Part shown: piece by piece, positions 42,806 to 51,120 of the stretch
How positions within the stretch are numbered: position 1 is the stretch's first letter
How the letters are laid out: each line of letters begins with the position of its first letter
Origin: Sphingomonas sp. QA11
GTDB lineage: Bacteria > Pseudomonadota > Alphaproteobacteria > Sphingomonadales > Sphingomonadaceae
Assembly: GCF_028473665.1 (NCBI RefSeq)
Contig: NZ_CP098774.1
Span: 3,872,501-3,936,500, forward strand
DNA length: 64,000 bases
Reading direction: 5' to 3'
Notes under the pieces: model-generated
Seen by the model: the letters and a program-made list of their open reading frames with translations, nothing else
What the model was told of the DNA's origin: nothing
The model's database searches: none
Translations under genes and position numbers: made by a program

Positions 42806-45578
42806 TTTCCTGTTCGCGGCGCCGGCTACAATGAAGCCCGTCGATGCTAACATGGAACGACGAAACACGCTGACCATTCTGGAGCGCGCGATCTATCGCG
42901 GCCCCAACATCTTCAGCAGGCGACCGATGATCCGCATGCGGGTCGACCTCGGCACGCTCGAAGATCGCCCGACCGATACCTTGCCCGGGTTTAGCCAGGC
43001 ACTGCTGGCGCTGCTGCCCGGGCTGCGACAGCATCATTGCAGCAGGGGCCAGCCCGGCGGCCTCGTAGAACGCCTCGCGGAAGGTACATGGCTCGGTCAT
43101 GTCACCGAGCATGTCGCGCTGGAGTTGCAAAACCTCGCGGGCGCGCCGGTCACGCGCGGCAAGACGCGTTCAGTGGCCCGCCATCCCGGCGTCTATGACA
43201 TTCTTTTCGACTATCGCGACGAGCAAGCCGGATTGCTCGCCGGACTCCACGCACTGCGGGTGGTGATGCGGTTGCTGCCGCCAGGCCTGTCGTCGCTCAT
43301 CGGCGAGCAGGTGCTCGTGAAAGATGCACTCGACCATGGCGGCGATATCGATGCCATCGTCGCCGCGATCCGGAGCGCGCTGCGCAAAAGTGCTTATGGC
43401 CCGAGCACGCAGGCGATCGTCGATGCGGCGCGGCGGCGCGGCATTCCGGTCACCCGTCTCGACGAGCGCAGCCTGATCCAGCTTGGCTATGGCCGCCGCC
43501 AGCGCCGTGTCCGCGCGAGCCTCACCGGCCAGACCTCGCATGTCGCCGTCGAGTTGGCCGGCGACAAGCATCTGACCCGGCAGTTATTGCTCGGCGCAGG
43601 CGTACCCGCTCCCAAAGGCGTCGTCGCGCGGACCCTGGACGATGCACGCCGCGACGCGGCGCGGCTCGCTCGTCCCCTGGTGGTCAAGCCGCTGGACGCC
43701 AATCATGGGCGCGGCGTCACCCTCAACATCATTACCGACGCCGAATTGGCCGACGCCTTCACGGTGGCGCGTGCGCATTCCCCCCGCGTGATCGTCGAAG
43801 AACAACTCTCTGGCGACGATCATCGCTTCCTTGTCGTCGGCGGCAAGGTCATCGCGGCCGCGCGGCGGATGCCCGCCTCGGTAACTGGCGATGGCACCTC
43901 CGATATCAGCATGCTGGTAGCCCGAGAGAATCAGGACCCGCGCCGTGGCGTCGGCCACGACAATGTCCTCACTCGCCTCGTCATCGACCCGGCCGTCGAG
44001 CGCGTGCTCGCGGCGCAGGGTTTTGACGCTCAATCGGTGCCGGCACCAGGCGAGGTCGCTCGCCTTCGCGAGACCGCCAATCTGTCTACCGGCGGTACCG
44101 CCGAGGATTGCACAGACCAAGTGCATCCCGACACGATAGCTGTCGCCGAACAGGCCGCCGCGATCGTCGGACTCGATGTCGCGGGCATCGATTTGCTCTC
44201 GCCGGACATCTCCCGGCCTTTATCGGAGACTGGCGGCGGTATCATCGAGGTGAACGCGGCGCCCGGCCTGCGCATGCATCTGTCGCCGTCTTCGGGGCAG
44301 GCGCGCGACGTCGCCGGACCCATTGTCGATCTCCTTTTCCCACGCTCGCACAGGAGCCGCATTCCGGTGGTGGCCATTACGGGCACCAACGGCAAGTCGA
44401 CCACGGCGCGGATGGTGGCTCGCATTCTGCGCGAACACGGCTGGACCGTCGGCCTTACCAACACCAGCGGCGTCTATATCGGCGACCGGCTCGTTCGCGC
44501 GGCTGACGCGAGCGGGCCGAAAAGCGCGCGCATGGTGCTGACGAACCCGACTGTCGATGCCGCCGTGCTGGAAACGGCGCGTGGCGGCATCCTGCGCGAA
44601 GGGCTCGGTTTCGATCGCTGCGATGTCGGTTGCGTGCTCAACGTCACCGAGGACCATATGGGTATCAAGGGGATCGACACCGTCGAAGATCTCGCCAACG
44701 TCAAGTCGGTAGTGATCGAAGCGGTCGCGCGGCGCGGCTTCAGTGTGCTCAATGCCGACGATCCGCTGACGGTGAAAATGGCGCGACGTGCACGCGGCCA
44801 GCTATGCTGGTTCTCGATGCGCGGTTGGCAGGAACTGGTCGAGGCGCATGTCGCCAGCGGCGGCATGGCCGTAATATTGGAGATATTGGACGATCGTCAG
44901 CATATCATGCTGTACCAAGGGAGCGTCAAAACACCTGTCATCGACGTGGCGGCCATTCCGGCGACCCTGAACGGCGCGGCCGCATTCAACACGGAGAACG
45001 CGCTGGCGGCGGTGGCGATCGGAGCCGCGCTTGGTGTCGGGCCAGAAACGATCGCGGCGGCCCTATCGGATTTCGCGACCAGTTTCGCGGACAATCCGGC
45101 ACGCCTCAACATCGTCGATCGTCACGGCATAACCCTGATCGTCGACTATGCCCATAACCCGGCAGCGGTAGCGGCACTCGGGCGTTTTCTGGCGACGCTG
45201 CGACGCCCGGGACGGCGAATCATCGGCACGTTCAGCGTGCCCGGAGATCGCCGTGACGCGGACCTGATCGGCATGGGCGTGCTGGCTGCCTCGATCTTCG
45301 ACGAATTGGTGTTCCGAGAGACGCCCGACGGCCGCGGCCGTCCACGCGGCGAGATCAATGCAATGATGACGCAGGGCGCGCTCGCCGGCGGCATGGCGGT
45401 CGAGCATGTCCACCGCATCGTCGAGGAAGGCGAGGCGACGCTCTACAGCATGCGGCTGGCCAGACCGGGCGATATCGTGGTGTTGAGCCCGACCCAGGTC
45501 AATCTAGTTTGGGGCCTCGTCTCCAGCTTCGTGCCGGACTTTGCAACCGACGCCGCGGCGGAGGTCGTTGGTGGCTGA
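42798..45578 (+). CDS. cphA: Cyanophycin synthetase
   Basis: A protein of about 926 residues that polymerises aspartate and arginine into cyanophycin (multi-L-arginyl-poly-L-aspartate), a nitrogen reserve. The N-terminal domain opens RAIYRGPNIFSRRPMIRMRV. The ATP-grasp domain follows (about residues 225-480, with RLARPLVVKPLDANHGRGVT), then the Mur-ligase-like domain, with P-loop GTNGKSTTARMV near residue 528 and DYAHNPAAVAAL later. The ATG at 42798 overlaps the DUF1989 stop by eight bases; an internal ATG at 42831 is possible. The length fits CphA1, which has both halves. Degradation enzymes follow directly. Confidence 0.92.
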   Translation: MGDFLFAAPATMKPVDANMERRNTLTILERAIYRGPNIFSRRPMIRMRVDLGTLEDRPTDTLPGFSQALLALLPGLRQHHCSRGQPGGLVERLAEGTWLGHVTEHVALELQNLAGAPVTRGKTRSVARHPGVYDILFDYRDEQAGLLAGLHALRVVMRLLPPGLSSLIGEQVLVKDALDHGGDIDAIVAAIRSALRKSAYGPSTQAIVDAARRRGIPVTRLDERSLIQLGYGRRQRRVRASLTGQTSHVAVELAGDKHLTRQLLLGAGVPAPKGVVARTLDDARRDAARLARPLVVKPLDANHGRGVTLNIITDAELADAFTVARAHSPRVIVEEQLSGDDHRFLVVGGKVIAAARRMPASVTGDGTSDISMLVARENQDPRRGVGHDNVLTRLVIDPAVERVLAAQGFDAQSVPAPGEVARLRETANLSTGGTAEDCTDQVHPDTIAVAEQAAAIVGLDVAGIDLLSPDISRPLSETGGGIIEVNAAPGLRMHLSPSSGQARDVAGPIVDLLFPRSHRSRIPVVAITGTNGKSTTARMVARILREHGWTVGLTNTSGVYIGDRLVRAADASGPKSARMVLTNPTVDAAVLETARGGILREGLGFDRCDVGCVLNVTEDHMGIKGIDTVEDLANVKSVVIEAVARRGFSVLNADDPLTVKMARRARGQLCWFSMRGWQELVEAHVASGGMAVILEILDDRQHIMLYQGSVKTPVIDVAAIPATLNGAAAFNTENALAAVAIGAALGVGPETIAAALSDFATSFADNPARLNIVDRHGITLIVDYAHNPAAVAALGRFLATLRRPGRRIIGTFSVPGDRRDADLIGMGVLAASIFDELVFRETPDGRGRPRGEINAMMTQGALAGGMAVEHVHRIVEEGEATLYSMRLARPGDIVVLSPTQVNLVWGLVSSFVPDFATDAAAEVVGG

Positions 45579-46440
45579 GGCTCTTTGGTCGATTGCGATC
45601 CATGGCGGGGCGAGGACGATCGCGCCCGGCCGCCATCAGGCCAATCGCGACGGCTGTCTTGTAGCGGTCGGCGTCGGAGCCAAGATTTTACGCGACGGCG
45701 GCACCGCGCTTGACGCCGCCGAGCAGGCAGTTCGCACGCTTGAAAATGACCTGACGTTCAACGCCGGGAGCGGATCGGTGCCGACCAGCGCCGGTACCGT
45801 CGAGCTTGATGCCGCGATGATGGATGGTGCGACCCTCGATGTCGGCGCTGTCGCTGCCTTGAGCGGCGTTCGGCATCCAGTCAGCGTCGCGCGGTTGCTG
45901 CTGACCGATAGGCCGGTGCTTTTGGTTGGCGACGGCGCCCGCGCCTATGCGCTGGAACACGGTGTGGCATCATACGATGTTCCCGCCGCGGCCGAGCTCG
46001 AGCCGCAGCATGACACGGTCGGCTGCGTTGCGCTCGACCAAGGCGGCAACGTCGTCGCCGCGACCTCGACCGGCGGGTTGCTCGGACAGCTGCCCGGCAG
46101 GGTCGGCGATGCACCGATACTGGGCTGCGGATTCTATGCTGACAATCAGGCCGGCGCCGTTGCGATCTCCGGGGACGGGGAAAGCATCCTGCGCGTGCTG
46201 CTGGCAACACGAGTCGTCGACCAGCTCGGGCGAGGCTCGCCAACCGACGCCATAGAGTCCGCGCTGGCGCGACTTGGCAGGGTCGGCGGCGAAGCCGGGA
46301 TCATTGCGCTCGATACTCGCGGTCGGATCGGGGTAGCGCATAACAGCGACCATTTCGCGGTCGGGATTGCGGCCAGTTGGCTGGCCAATCCCGTTGCCGC
46401 CGTGCTCCGCACCGAACTCCAGGATTATCTGAATGACTGA
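45571..46440 (+). CDS. iaaA: Isoaspartyl peptidase / plant-type L-asparaginase
   Basis: A 289-residue Ntn-hydrolase. SIAIHGGARTIAPG opens the fold, and self-cleavage is expected before Thr149 in QHDTVGCVALDQGGNVVAAT. GTG 45571 is used because GGAGG precedes it; it overlaps the cyanophycin synthetase stop by eight bases. Next to cphA and cphB it should split the beta-Asp-Arg dipeptides released from cyanophycin into aspartate and arginine in the cytoplasm. Confidence 0.9.
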   Translation: MAEALWSIAIHGGARTIAPGRHQANRDGCLVAVGVGAKILRDGGTALDAAEQAVRTLENDLTFNAGSGSVPTSAGTVELDAAMMDGATLDVGAVAALSGVRHPVSVARLLLTDRPVLLVGDGARAYALEHGVASYDVPAAAELEPQHDTVGCVALDQGGNVVAATSTGGLLGQLPGRVGDAPILGCGFYADNQAGAVAISGDGESILRVLLATRVVDQLGRGSPTDAIESALARLGRVGGEAGIIALDTRGRIGVAHNSDHFAVGIAASWLANPVAAVLRTELQDYLND

Positions 46441-47230
46441 TGCACCCGGCCCGATCATCGTCATCGGCGGCCATGAGGACAAGGACGGCGACCGTCTCAT
46501 CCTCAAGGAGGTCGCGGCGCGGATCGGCAAGGGCAAGCTGGTCATTGCGACCGTCGCCAGTCATGAGCCCGAGGGCTATTTCGATGCCTATCAGAAGGCG
46601 TTCGGTGCGCTTGGCGTGACGAACCTTGTCGAGCTGTATGTCAACGAGCGCGACGAGACTCGCTCGACCGCGACGCGGGAAATCCTGGCCGACGCAGCTG
46701 GCGTGTTTTTCACGGGCGGCGACCAACTGCGTATTTCCAGCCAAATTGGCGACACGCCGGTCGAGGAGATGGTGCGCGAGATTCATCGTCGCGGCGGCCT
46801 GGTTGCAGGTACGTCGGCAGGAGCATCGGTGATGAGCGAAACCATGCTGGTGCGCGGCTCCAGTGGCGAATCGCACCGCATCGGCGACCTCAACATGGCA
46901 CCCGGCCTCGGCCTTATCCCCGCCGTCATCATCGACCAGCATTTCGCGGAACGCGGACGGATCGGGCGGTTGCTTGGCGCGATCGCGCAAAACCCGCGGG
47001 TGCTCGGTATCGGCATTGACGAGGACACCGCAATCATCGTCCACAAGGAAAGCTTCAAGGTGGTTGGAGCAGGCGCGGTGTATGTCGTCGACGGGGCGGA
47101 CGTGACGCATTCGAACGTCGCCGAAGCGCGACGCGCAGAATCGCTATCGATCTTCGGCGTCCGGCTGCATGTCATCGCCAATGATGATTGTTTCGATTTG
47201 ACCACGCGGCGGCCACATGTCGCGGGTTGA
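46433..47230 (+). CDS. cphB: Cyanophycinase
   Basis: A 265-residue serine peptidase of the S51 family. The nucleophile is in GTSAGASVMSETML, and IIVIGGHEDKDGD and FFTGGDQLRISSQI are typical. It hydrolyses cyanophycin to beta-Asp-Arg dipeptides. It overlaps the isoaspartyl peptidase gene by eight bases, completing the order synthetase, dipeptidase, cyanophycinase. No signal peptide is present, so it acts on the intracellular polymer. Confidence 0.92.
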   Translation: MTDAPGPIIVIGGHEDKDGDRLILKEVAARIGKGKLVIATVASHEPEGYFDAYQKAFGALGVTNLVELYVNERDETRSTATREILADAAGVFFTGGDQLRISSQIGDTPVEEMVREIHRRGGLVAGTSAGASVMSETMLVRGSSGESHRIGDLNMAPGLGLIPAVIIDQHFAERGRIGRLLGAIAQNPRVLGIGIDEDTAIIVHKESFKVVGAGAVYVVDGADVTHSNVAEARRAESLSIFGVRLHVIANDDCFDLTTRRPHVAG

Positions 47231-47282
47231 CGCGAGATGGTCTCCCCGACTGGCCAAGGGATAAGTCGGACCGCCGTCGTGC

Positions 47283-47478
47283 GTGAAGGAAGACGTGACG
47301 AGCGCTGAGACCGATATCCTGTGGTTGTGGACTTGGCCCTGGCAGGTGGCGAAAACGAATATGGCGATTGCAGAGCTTTGCAACAGCGTGCCCACTGTCA
47401 TCGCCGCTCGGATGCCGACCATCGAAGCGGCCGTAGGCGATCCGCTGTCAGCCGATCATCGGGAGTTGACGCGGATGC
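47283..47478 (+). pseudogene. Phasin-like or hypothetical protein remnant
   Basis: From GTG 47283: TDILWLWTWPWQVAKTNMAI, then NSVPTVIAARMPTIEAAVGD and ADHRELTRM. This resembles short granule-associated or phasin-like proteins of sphingomonads, but the end is lost where a DUF6118 remnant begins. The product, if made, would end in unrelated residues. Confidence in the family is low. Confidence 0.4.
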
Positions 47479-47784
47479 CGCAGGCGGCGGGGTGCTTGCC
47501 GGATGCCTGCTATGGTCCTTCTTTCCCGGCACCTCGGCCGCGCGCTCCCGGCAAGCTGGCATCTGCCCAAACGTCTCGCCGCGCATATCATCGGGGAGCC
47601 GACTTTATGGGAATCCGGTATCCGCCTGATGCGCGCAGGCTCGCCGCAGGCATGGGAGGCGATCACCGCCGCCGCGCAGATGCGGCATGACAACCGCAAT
47701 ACCATCGCCGCGTGCGAACAGGCCGCCGCCAAATCCAGGCAGCCGGTGCGATGCATCGTACGGATCGCTAGCCCCTCATCATGA
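47470..47784 (+). pseudogene. DUF6118 family, C-terminal remnant
   Basis: One frame gives GGGVLAGCLLWSFFPGTSA and, after a one- or two-base frameshift, RALPASWHLPKRLAAHIIGE followed by DNRNTIAACEQAAAKSRQPV and RCIVRI. These are the membrane segment and conserved end of DUF6118. The N-terminal half is missing. It differs at most positions from the remnant at 1137, so it is a separate lineage and not a duplication within the window. Confidence 0.7.
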
Positions 47785-47856
47785 CCGCGTCATATGGGAG
47801 AGAGTGCGAAACTGACCGTATGGTCGGCTCTTGCCAAAAACCGCCGCTGATAGGAG

Positions 47857-50232
47857 CTAGCCTGATAGACAGTGCTGCTGCACGTTCTTCCTGGCAGGCG
47901 AGATACCTTCGGTCCGATCTTCTTCGGCAAGATGGCCCGATTTCTCGATCAGGTCATAGAGGCGGAGATAGGTTCGCCAATTGGCGCAGGCGTCGCCAAA
48001 CCGACCATGTTTCCCCTGCTCGTCCGCCAGGTTGCCGAGCGTGACGGCATAGTTGCGCAGGCTACGCATATCCTTCGGGTTCCGCTGCCAGGCCCAGCGA
48101 TACTCATCCGCCGAACTGCGCATGACGGCAAAGCCTTTGTCGAGCTGACCGAGAATGACCAGCGTTTCCCCGCGCGACTGTTCAAACATCGCCAGCCGCC
48201 GCTGTGCGTCATCGTCATCCGGTTCGAATGCCAGCACGACACGGATTTCCGCCACCGCGCTGTCGAGCAGCGCGAGGGCTTCGTGAGGATCGCCATAGTC
48301 CATCAGCGCGGTCGCCAAATTCCAGCGGATGTGCGCCAGCCTGCGCCGTACCTCGATATTGGCGGGGAAGCGCGCCAGCGCCAGTTCCAGCGGCACCACC
48401 GCCGCCCGATAGCTCGCCATCGCCTCCTTGTGGCGATGGAGGTAATAGAGTGCGTCAGCCTTCCGCTCAAACACCTTTGAACGCAGCTTCAGCGTGTCGA
48501 AATCGTCACTGGCGCGCAGCAGGGCGATGGCCTGATCGGCATCGCGGATCGCCAGATCGTTGTGCGAAGCCCAGCGATCTACCGAAGATTGAGCGAGATA
48601 ATATCGGCTCTTCCGGTAGTTCGAGAGAGCGGAGCCGTCGGTGAGCATCGTCTTCGCCGACGCGAGATCGCGGGCCGCACGCATCTCGTCGCTTTCCCCG
48701 TTCTGGGCAAGAAAGGCGGAATCGAGCAGGGCGTCGAACAAGATCGCGCGCGCGGCAGGATCGTTCCGGGCCTGTAGCAGCGCGATCGCCGTATCGATGT
48801 TCCGGCGCGATGCCTTGCCGTCGCCCAGACTGGCCATGCCGGGGCTGCCCTGAACATTGGCAAGGCGCAACAAGCCCTGCGCCGCCTCCAGCTTCACCTC
48901 AGGAACCGTCGATCTGCTGCCCGCCAGTCGATCCAGATATCGTTGCGCGACCCCAGCCACCTGCCGCCGCAGCTTCAGGGTGCGGGGATGCGCCACAAGC
49001 TCGTCGTAAAGCGTGAACAGCAGATAGCGCGCGGTGCCGCGGGCGTCGTCGAACCGCGCGCTCGCCTCGATCCGTTCGCGCTCGGCCGCCTGATAGCTCC
49101 AGCCGGCATAGCCTAACACGCCGAGCAGGGCGGCGGACACAAGCAACCCCTTCCAGCGCCGACGAACGAACTTGCGCGCCACGTAGAGCCACGTGCGCGG
49201 GATCGCGGCCAGCGGTTCGTCACGCGACCAGCGATCGAGGTCGGCGGAAAGATCAGGGACGCTGGCATAGCGATCCTCCTCATCGAGCGCCGTCGCCTTG
49301 CGTGCGATCGCGGCAAGCTCGCGACCCTGCGCATCGCCTGCCGATACCTCCAGCAACCGCCCCAATGCGAATACATCGTCCGCGATGGAGGGCGGCGCCC
49401 CGGCCAGCCGCGCGGGACTCGCATAGCCGCTGGTCACCACACCGGACAGCAGGACGGCGCCTGCCTCGTCGGTCAGCAGACGGGCGATACCGAAGTCGAG
49501 CAAACGCGCGCGGCCGTCTCGATCGACCAGGATGTTTCCGGGCTTGAGATCGCCATGCGCGACGAGACGGCCATGGGCATAAGCGACCGCGCCCAACATC
49601 TGACGAAACAGTGCGATCCGCCCGGCGAGTGGTAGCGACGCACAGGCTGCATCGAGCGGTTCGCCATCGACATATTCCATGACGAGACAGGCGCGGCCGT
49701 CATCGGTGTTCCCGCCGTCGATGAGCCGGGCGATGTTCGGATGTTCGAACCGGGCGAGGATGCGGCGTTCCGCCTCGAACGCCTCGCCCGCACGCACCCG
49801 CAGATGCGACTGGATCAGCTTGATCGCGACCGTCTGGTCGAACAGGCCATCGCAGCGTTCGCCGCGCCACACCTCGCCCATGCCGCCCGACCCCAGGGGC
49901 GCGACGAACCGGAACGCGCCGAACCGCTCGGGCGGATCGGCGAACATCACGGCCAAGCCCTCCGGCCATTCGGTCGGCATCGCATCCGATAGCGACGCCA
50001 TGCCGATGATCCTGCGCACCCGATCGACCACCGCCGGGTCTTCACCGGCGAGCAGCCGCGCACGCAGGTCCGCATCGTCCGGATCGTCCGCCAACTCCTC
50101 CATGATCTGCAGCACGCGACGCTCGATCTCGCTGCCGCCGATGTCGGTCACGCCCGGCTCCGATGAACCGTCGTGACCGACAAACCCGCCCCTCCGAACA
50201 TCTCGCTGTTCCCCAATCCCGTCATCCGCCAT
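47857..50232 (-). CDS. Transmembrane Ser/Thr protein kinase with C-terminal TPR-like repeats
   Basis: A 791-residue eukaryotic-type kinase. The P-loop is GSGGMGEVW (about 113-121), the lysine is in VAIKLIQ, the catalytic loop is HGDLKPGNIL (226-235) and the DFG motif is in LLDFGIARLL, so it should be active. A transmembrane segment (VSAALLGVLGYAGW, about residues 365-385) separates the cytoplasmic kinase from an external region of tetratricopeptide-like repeats. About 35 residues of acidic linker precede the kinase. It lies 67 bases after an ECF sigma gene on the same strand, a pairing typical of sphingomonads and xanthomonads in which the kinase may control the sigma factor. Confidence 0.88.
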   Translation of the reverse strand: MADDGIGEQRDVRRGGFVGHDGSSEPGVTDIGGSEIERRVLQIMEELADDPDDADLRARLLAGEDPAVVDRVRRIIGMASLSDAMPTEWPEGLAVMFADPPERFGAFRFVAPLGSGGMGEVWRGERCDGLFDQTVAIKLIQSHLRVRAGEAFEAERRILARFEHPNIARLIDGGNTDDGRACLVMEYVDGEPLDAACASLPLAGRIALFRQMLGAVAYAHGRLVAHGDLKPGNILVDRDGRARLLDFGIARLLTDEAGAVLLSGVVTSGYASPARLAGAPPSIADDVFALGRLLEVSAGDAQGRELAAIARKATALDEEDRYASVPDLSADLDRWSRDEPLAAIPRTWLYVARKFVRRRWKGLLVSAALLGVLGYAGWSYQAAERERIEASARFDDARGTARYLLFTLYDELVAHPRTLKLRRQVAGVAQRYLDRLAGSRSTVPEVKLEAAQGLLRLANVQGSPGMASLGDGKASRRNIDTAIALLQARNDPAARAILFDALLDSAFLAQNGESDEMRAARDLASAKTMLTDGSALSNYRKSRYYLAQSSVDRWASHNDLAIRDADQAIALLRASDDFDTLKLRSKVFERKADALYYLHRHKEAMASYRAAVVPLELALARFPANIEVRRRLAHIRWNLATALMDYGDPHEALALLDSAVAEIRVVLAFEPDDDDAQRRLAMFEQSRGETLVILGQLDKGFAVMRSSADEYRWAWQRNPKDMRSLRNYAVTLGNLADEQGKHGRFGDACANWRTYLRLYDLIEKSGHLAEEDRTEGISPARKNVQQHCLSG

Positions 50233-50299
50233 TCCCCAATGCGCGAAACAGCGGAGAAATGGCCACGACGCGGACGACTATCGAGCGGGCGCCCTCCGC

Positions 50300-50878
50300 T
50301 CACGCGGCGATGCGATCGAGCAGCCACAGCCGCGCGGATTGCCAACGACGGGTCACCGTGCGCTGCGACAGCCCCGTCGCAGCGACGGCCTCGGCGAGCG
50401 ACAGGCCGAGCATGAAGCGCAGTTCGACGATCTCGGCATGTTCGGGCGAATGGGCGGCAAGCGCCGCCAGCGCCTCGTTCAGCGCCTCCAGATCGATCAG
50501 CTTCCGCGAATCCGGCAACATCGTGATGATCAAGGGCGCCTGACGCTTGCCGGCCATCGCCTTGCGCGCCTCACCGATCAGTATCTGGCGCATCGTGCGC
50601 GCCGCCAGCGCGAGCATGTGGCCCTGGTCCGCCACCCCATCCAGTTTCGACCTGAGCAGGCGGATCGCCGCCTCATTGGCTAGTTCGGTCGGCTGGATGA
50701 CCCGCGCCGCCGCATCGCGCTGCACCAGCCGCCGGGCGATCCGGCGCATATCGCCATAGCAGGCGGTAATCAGCGCCTCCGGCAGGGCATCCGTTCCGGG
50801 ATCGTCGCGCACGTCGAGCAATATTCGATCTCCCGCGACCGGAGCGGCATGTCCCACCGATCGGCCCGACCCGATCAT
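50300..50878 (-). CDS. ECF-type RNA polymerase sigma factor
   Basis: A 192-residue sigma-70 family protein of the ECF group close to the TIGR02999 subfamily. Region 2 covers ALITACYGDMRRIARRLVQR and region 4 covers HAEIVELRFMLGLSLAEAVA with the helix-turn-helix LSQRTVTRRWQSARLW. No anti-sigma gene is present; instead the kinase gene follows. It is transcribed away from the surface-protein locus starting at 51121, with a 20-base palindrome in between. Confidence 0.85.
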   Translation of the reverse strand: MIGSGRSVGHAAPVAGDRILLDVRDDPGTDALPEALITACYGDMRRIARRLVQRDAAARVIQPTELANEAAIRLLRSKLDGVADQGHMLALAARTMRQILIGEARKAMAGKRQAPLIITMLPDSRKLIDLEALNEALAALAAHSPEHAEIVELRFMLGLSLAEAVAATGLSQRTVTRRWQSARLWLLDRIAA

Positions 50879-50951
50879 AGGTCATTTCAGCGCCGCCGCT
50901 TCAAGTGAATTTCTTGGTCCTGTCGGAATTTCATCGATGGTTCGGCGACGG

Positions 50952-50971
50952 CGGCGAAAATATTTTCGCCG
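50952..50971. promoter_or_regulatory. Perfect 20-base palindrome in the ECF sigma / autotransporter gap
   Basis: CGGCGAAAATATTTTCGCCG is self-complementary over its whole length. It lies in the 242-base gap between the leftward ECF sigma gene and the rightward autotransporter gene, where a dimeric repressor or activator would control both. The AT-rich core in GC-rich DNA also fits an operator. I saw no second copy in the window. Confidence 0.7.
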
Positions 50972-51120
50972 GTCGTGGCCAGTTTTCGCGCCGTTCGCAC
51001 ATTCCGAAATGAATGGGGTGGTTGAGCGTGCCTCGCGGCGGCCTGCGTCCCCACGCATGGGTTTGGGGTCAACATCGCCTTCCGGGCGGAGGATCGGAGT
51101 TGCGTTGTGAAGGGGGCTTC

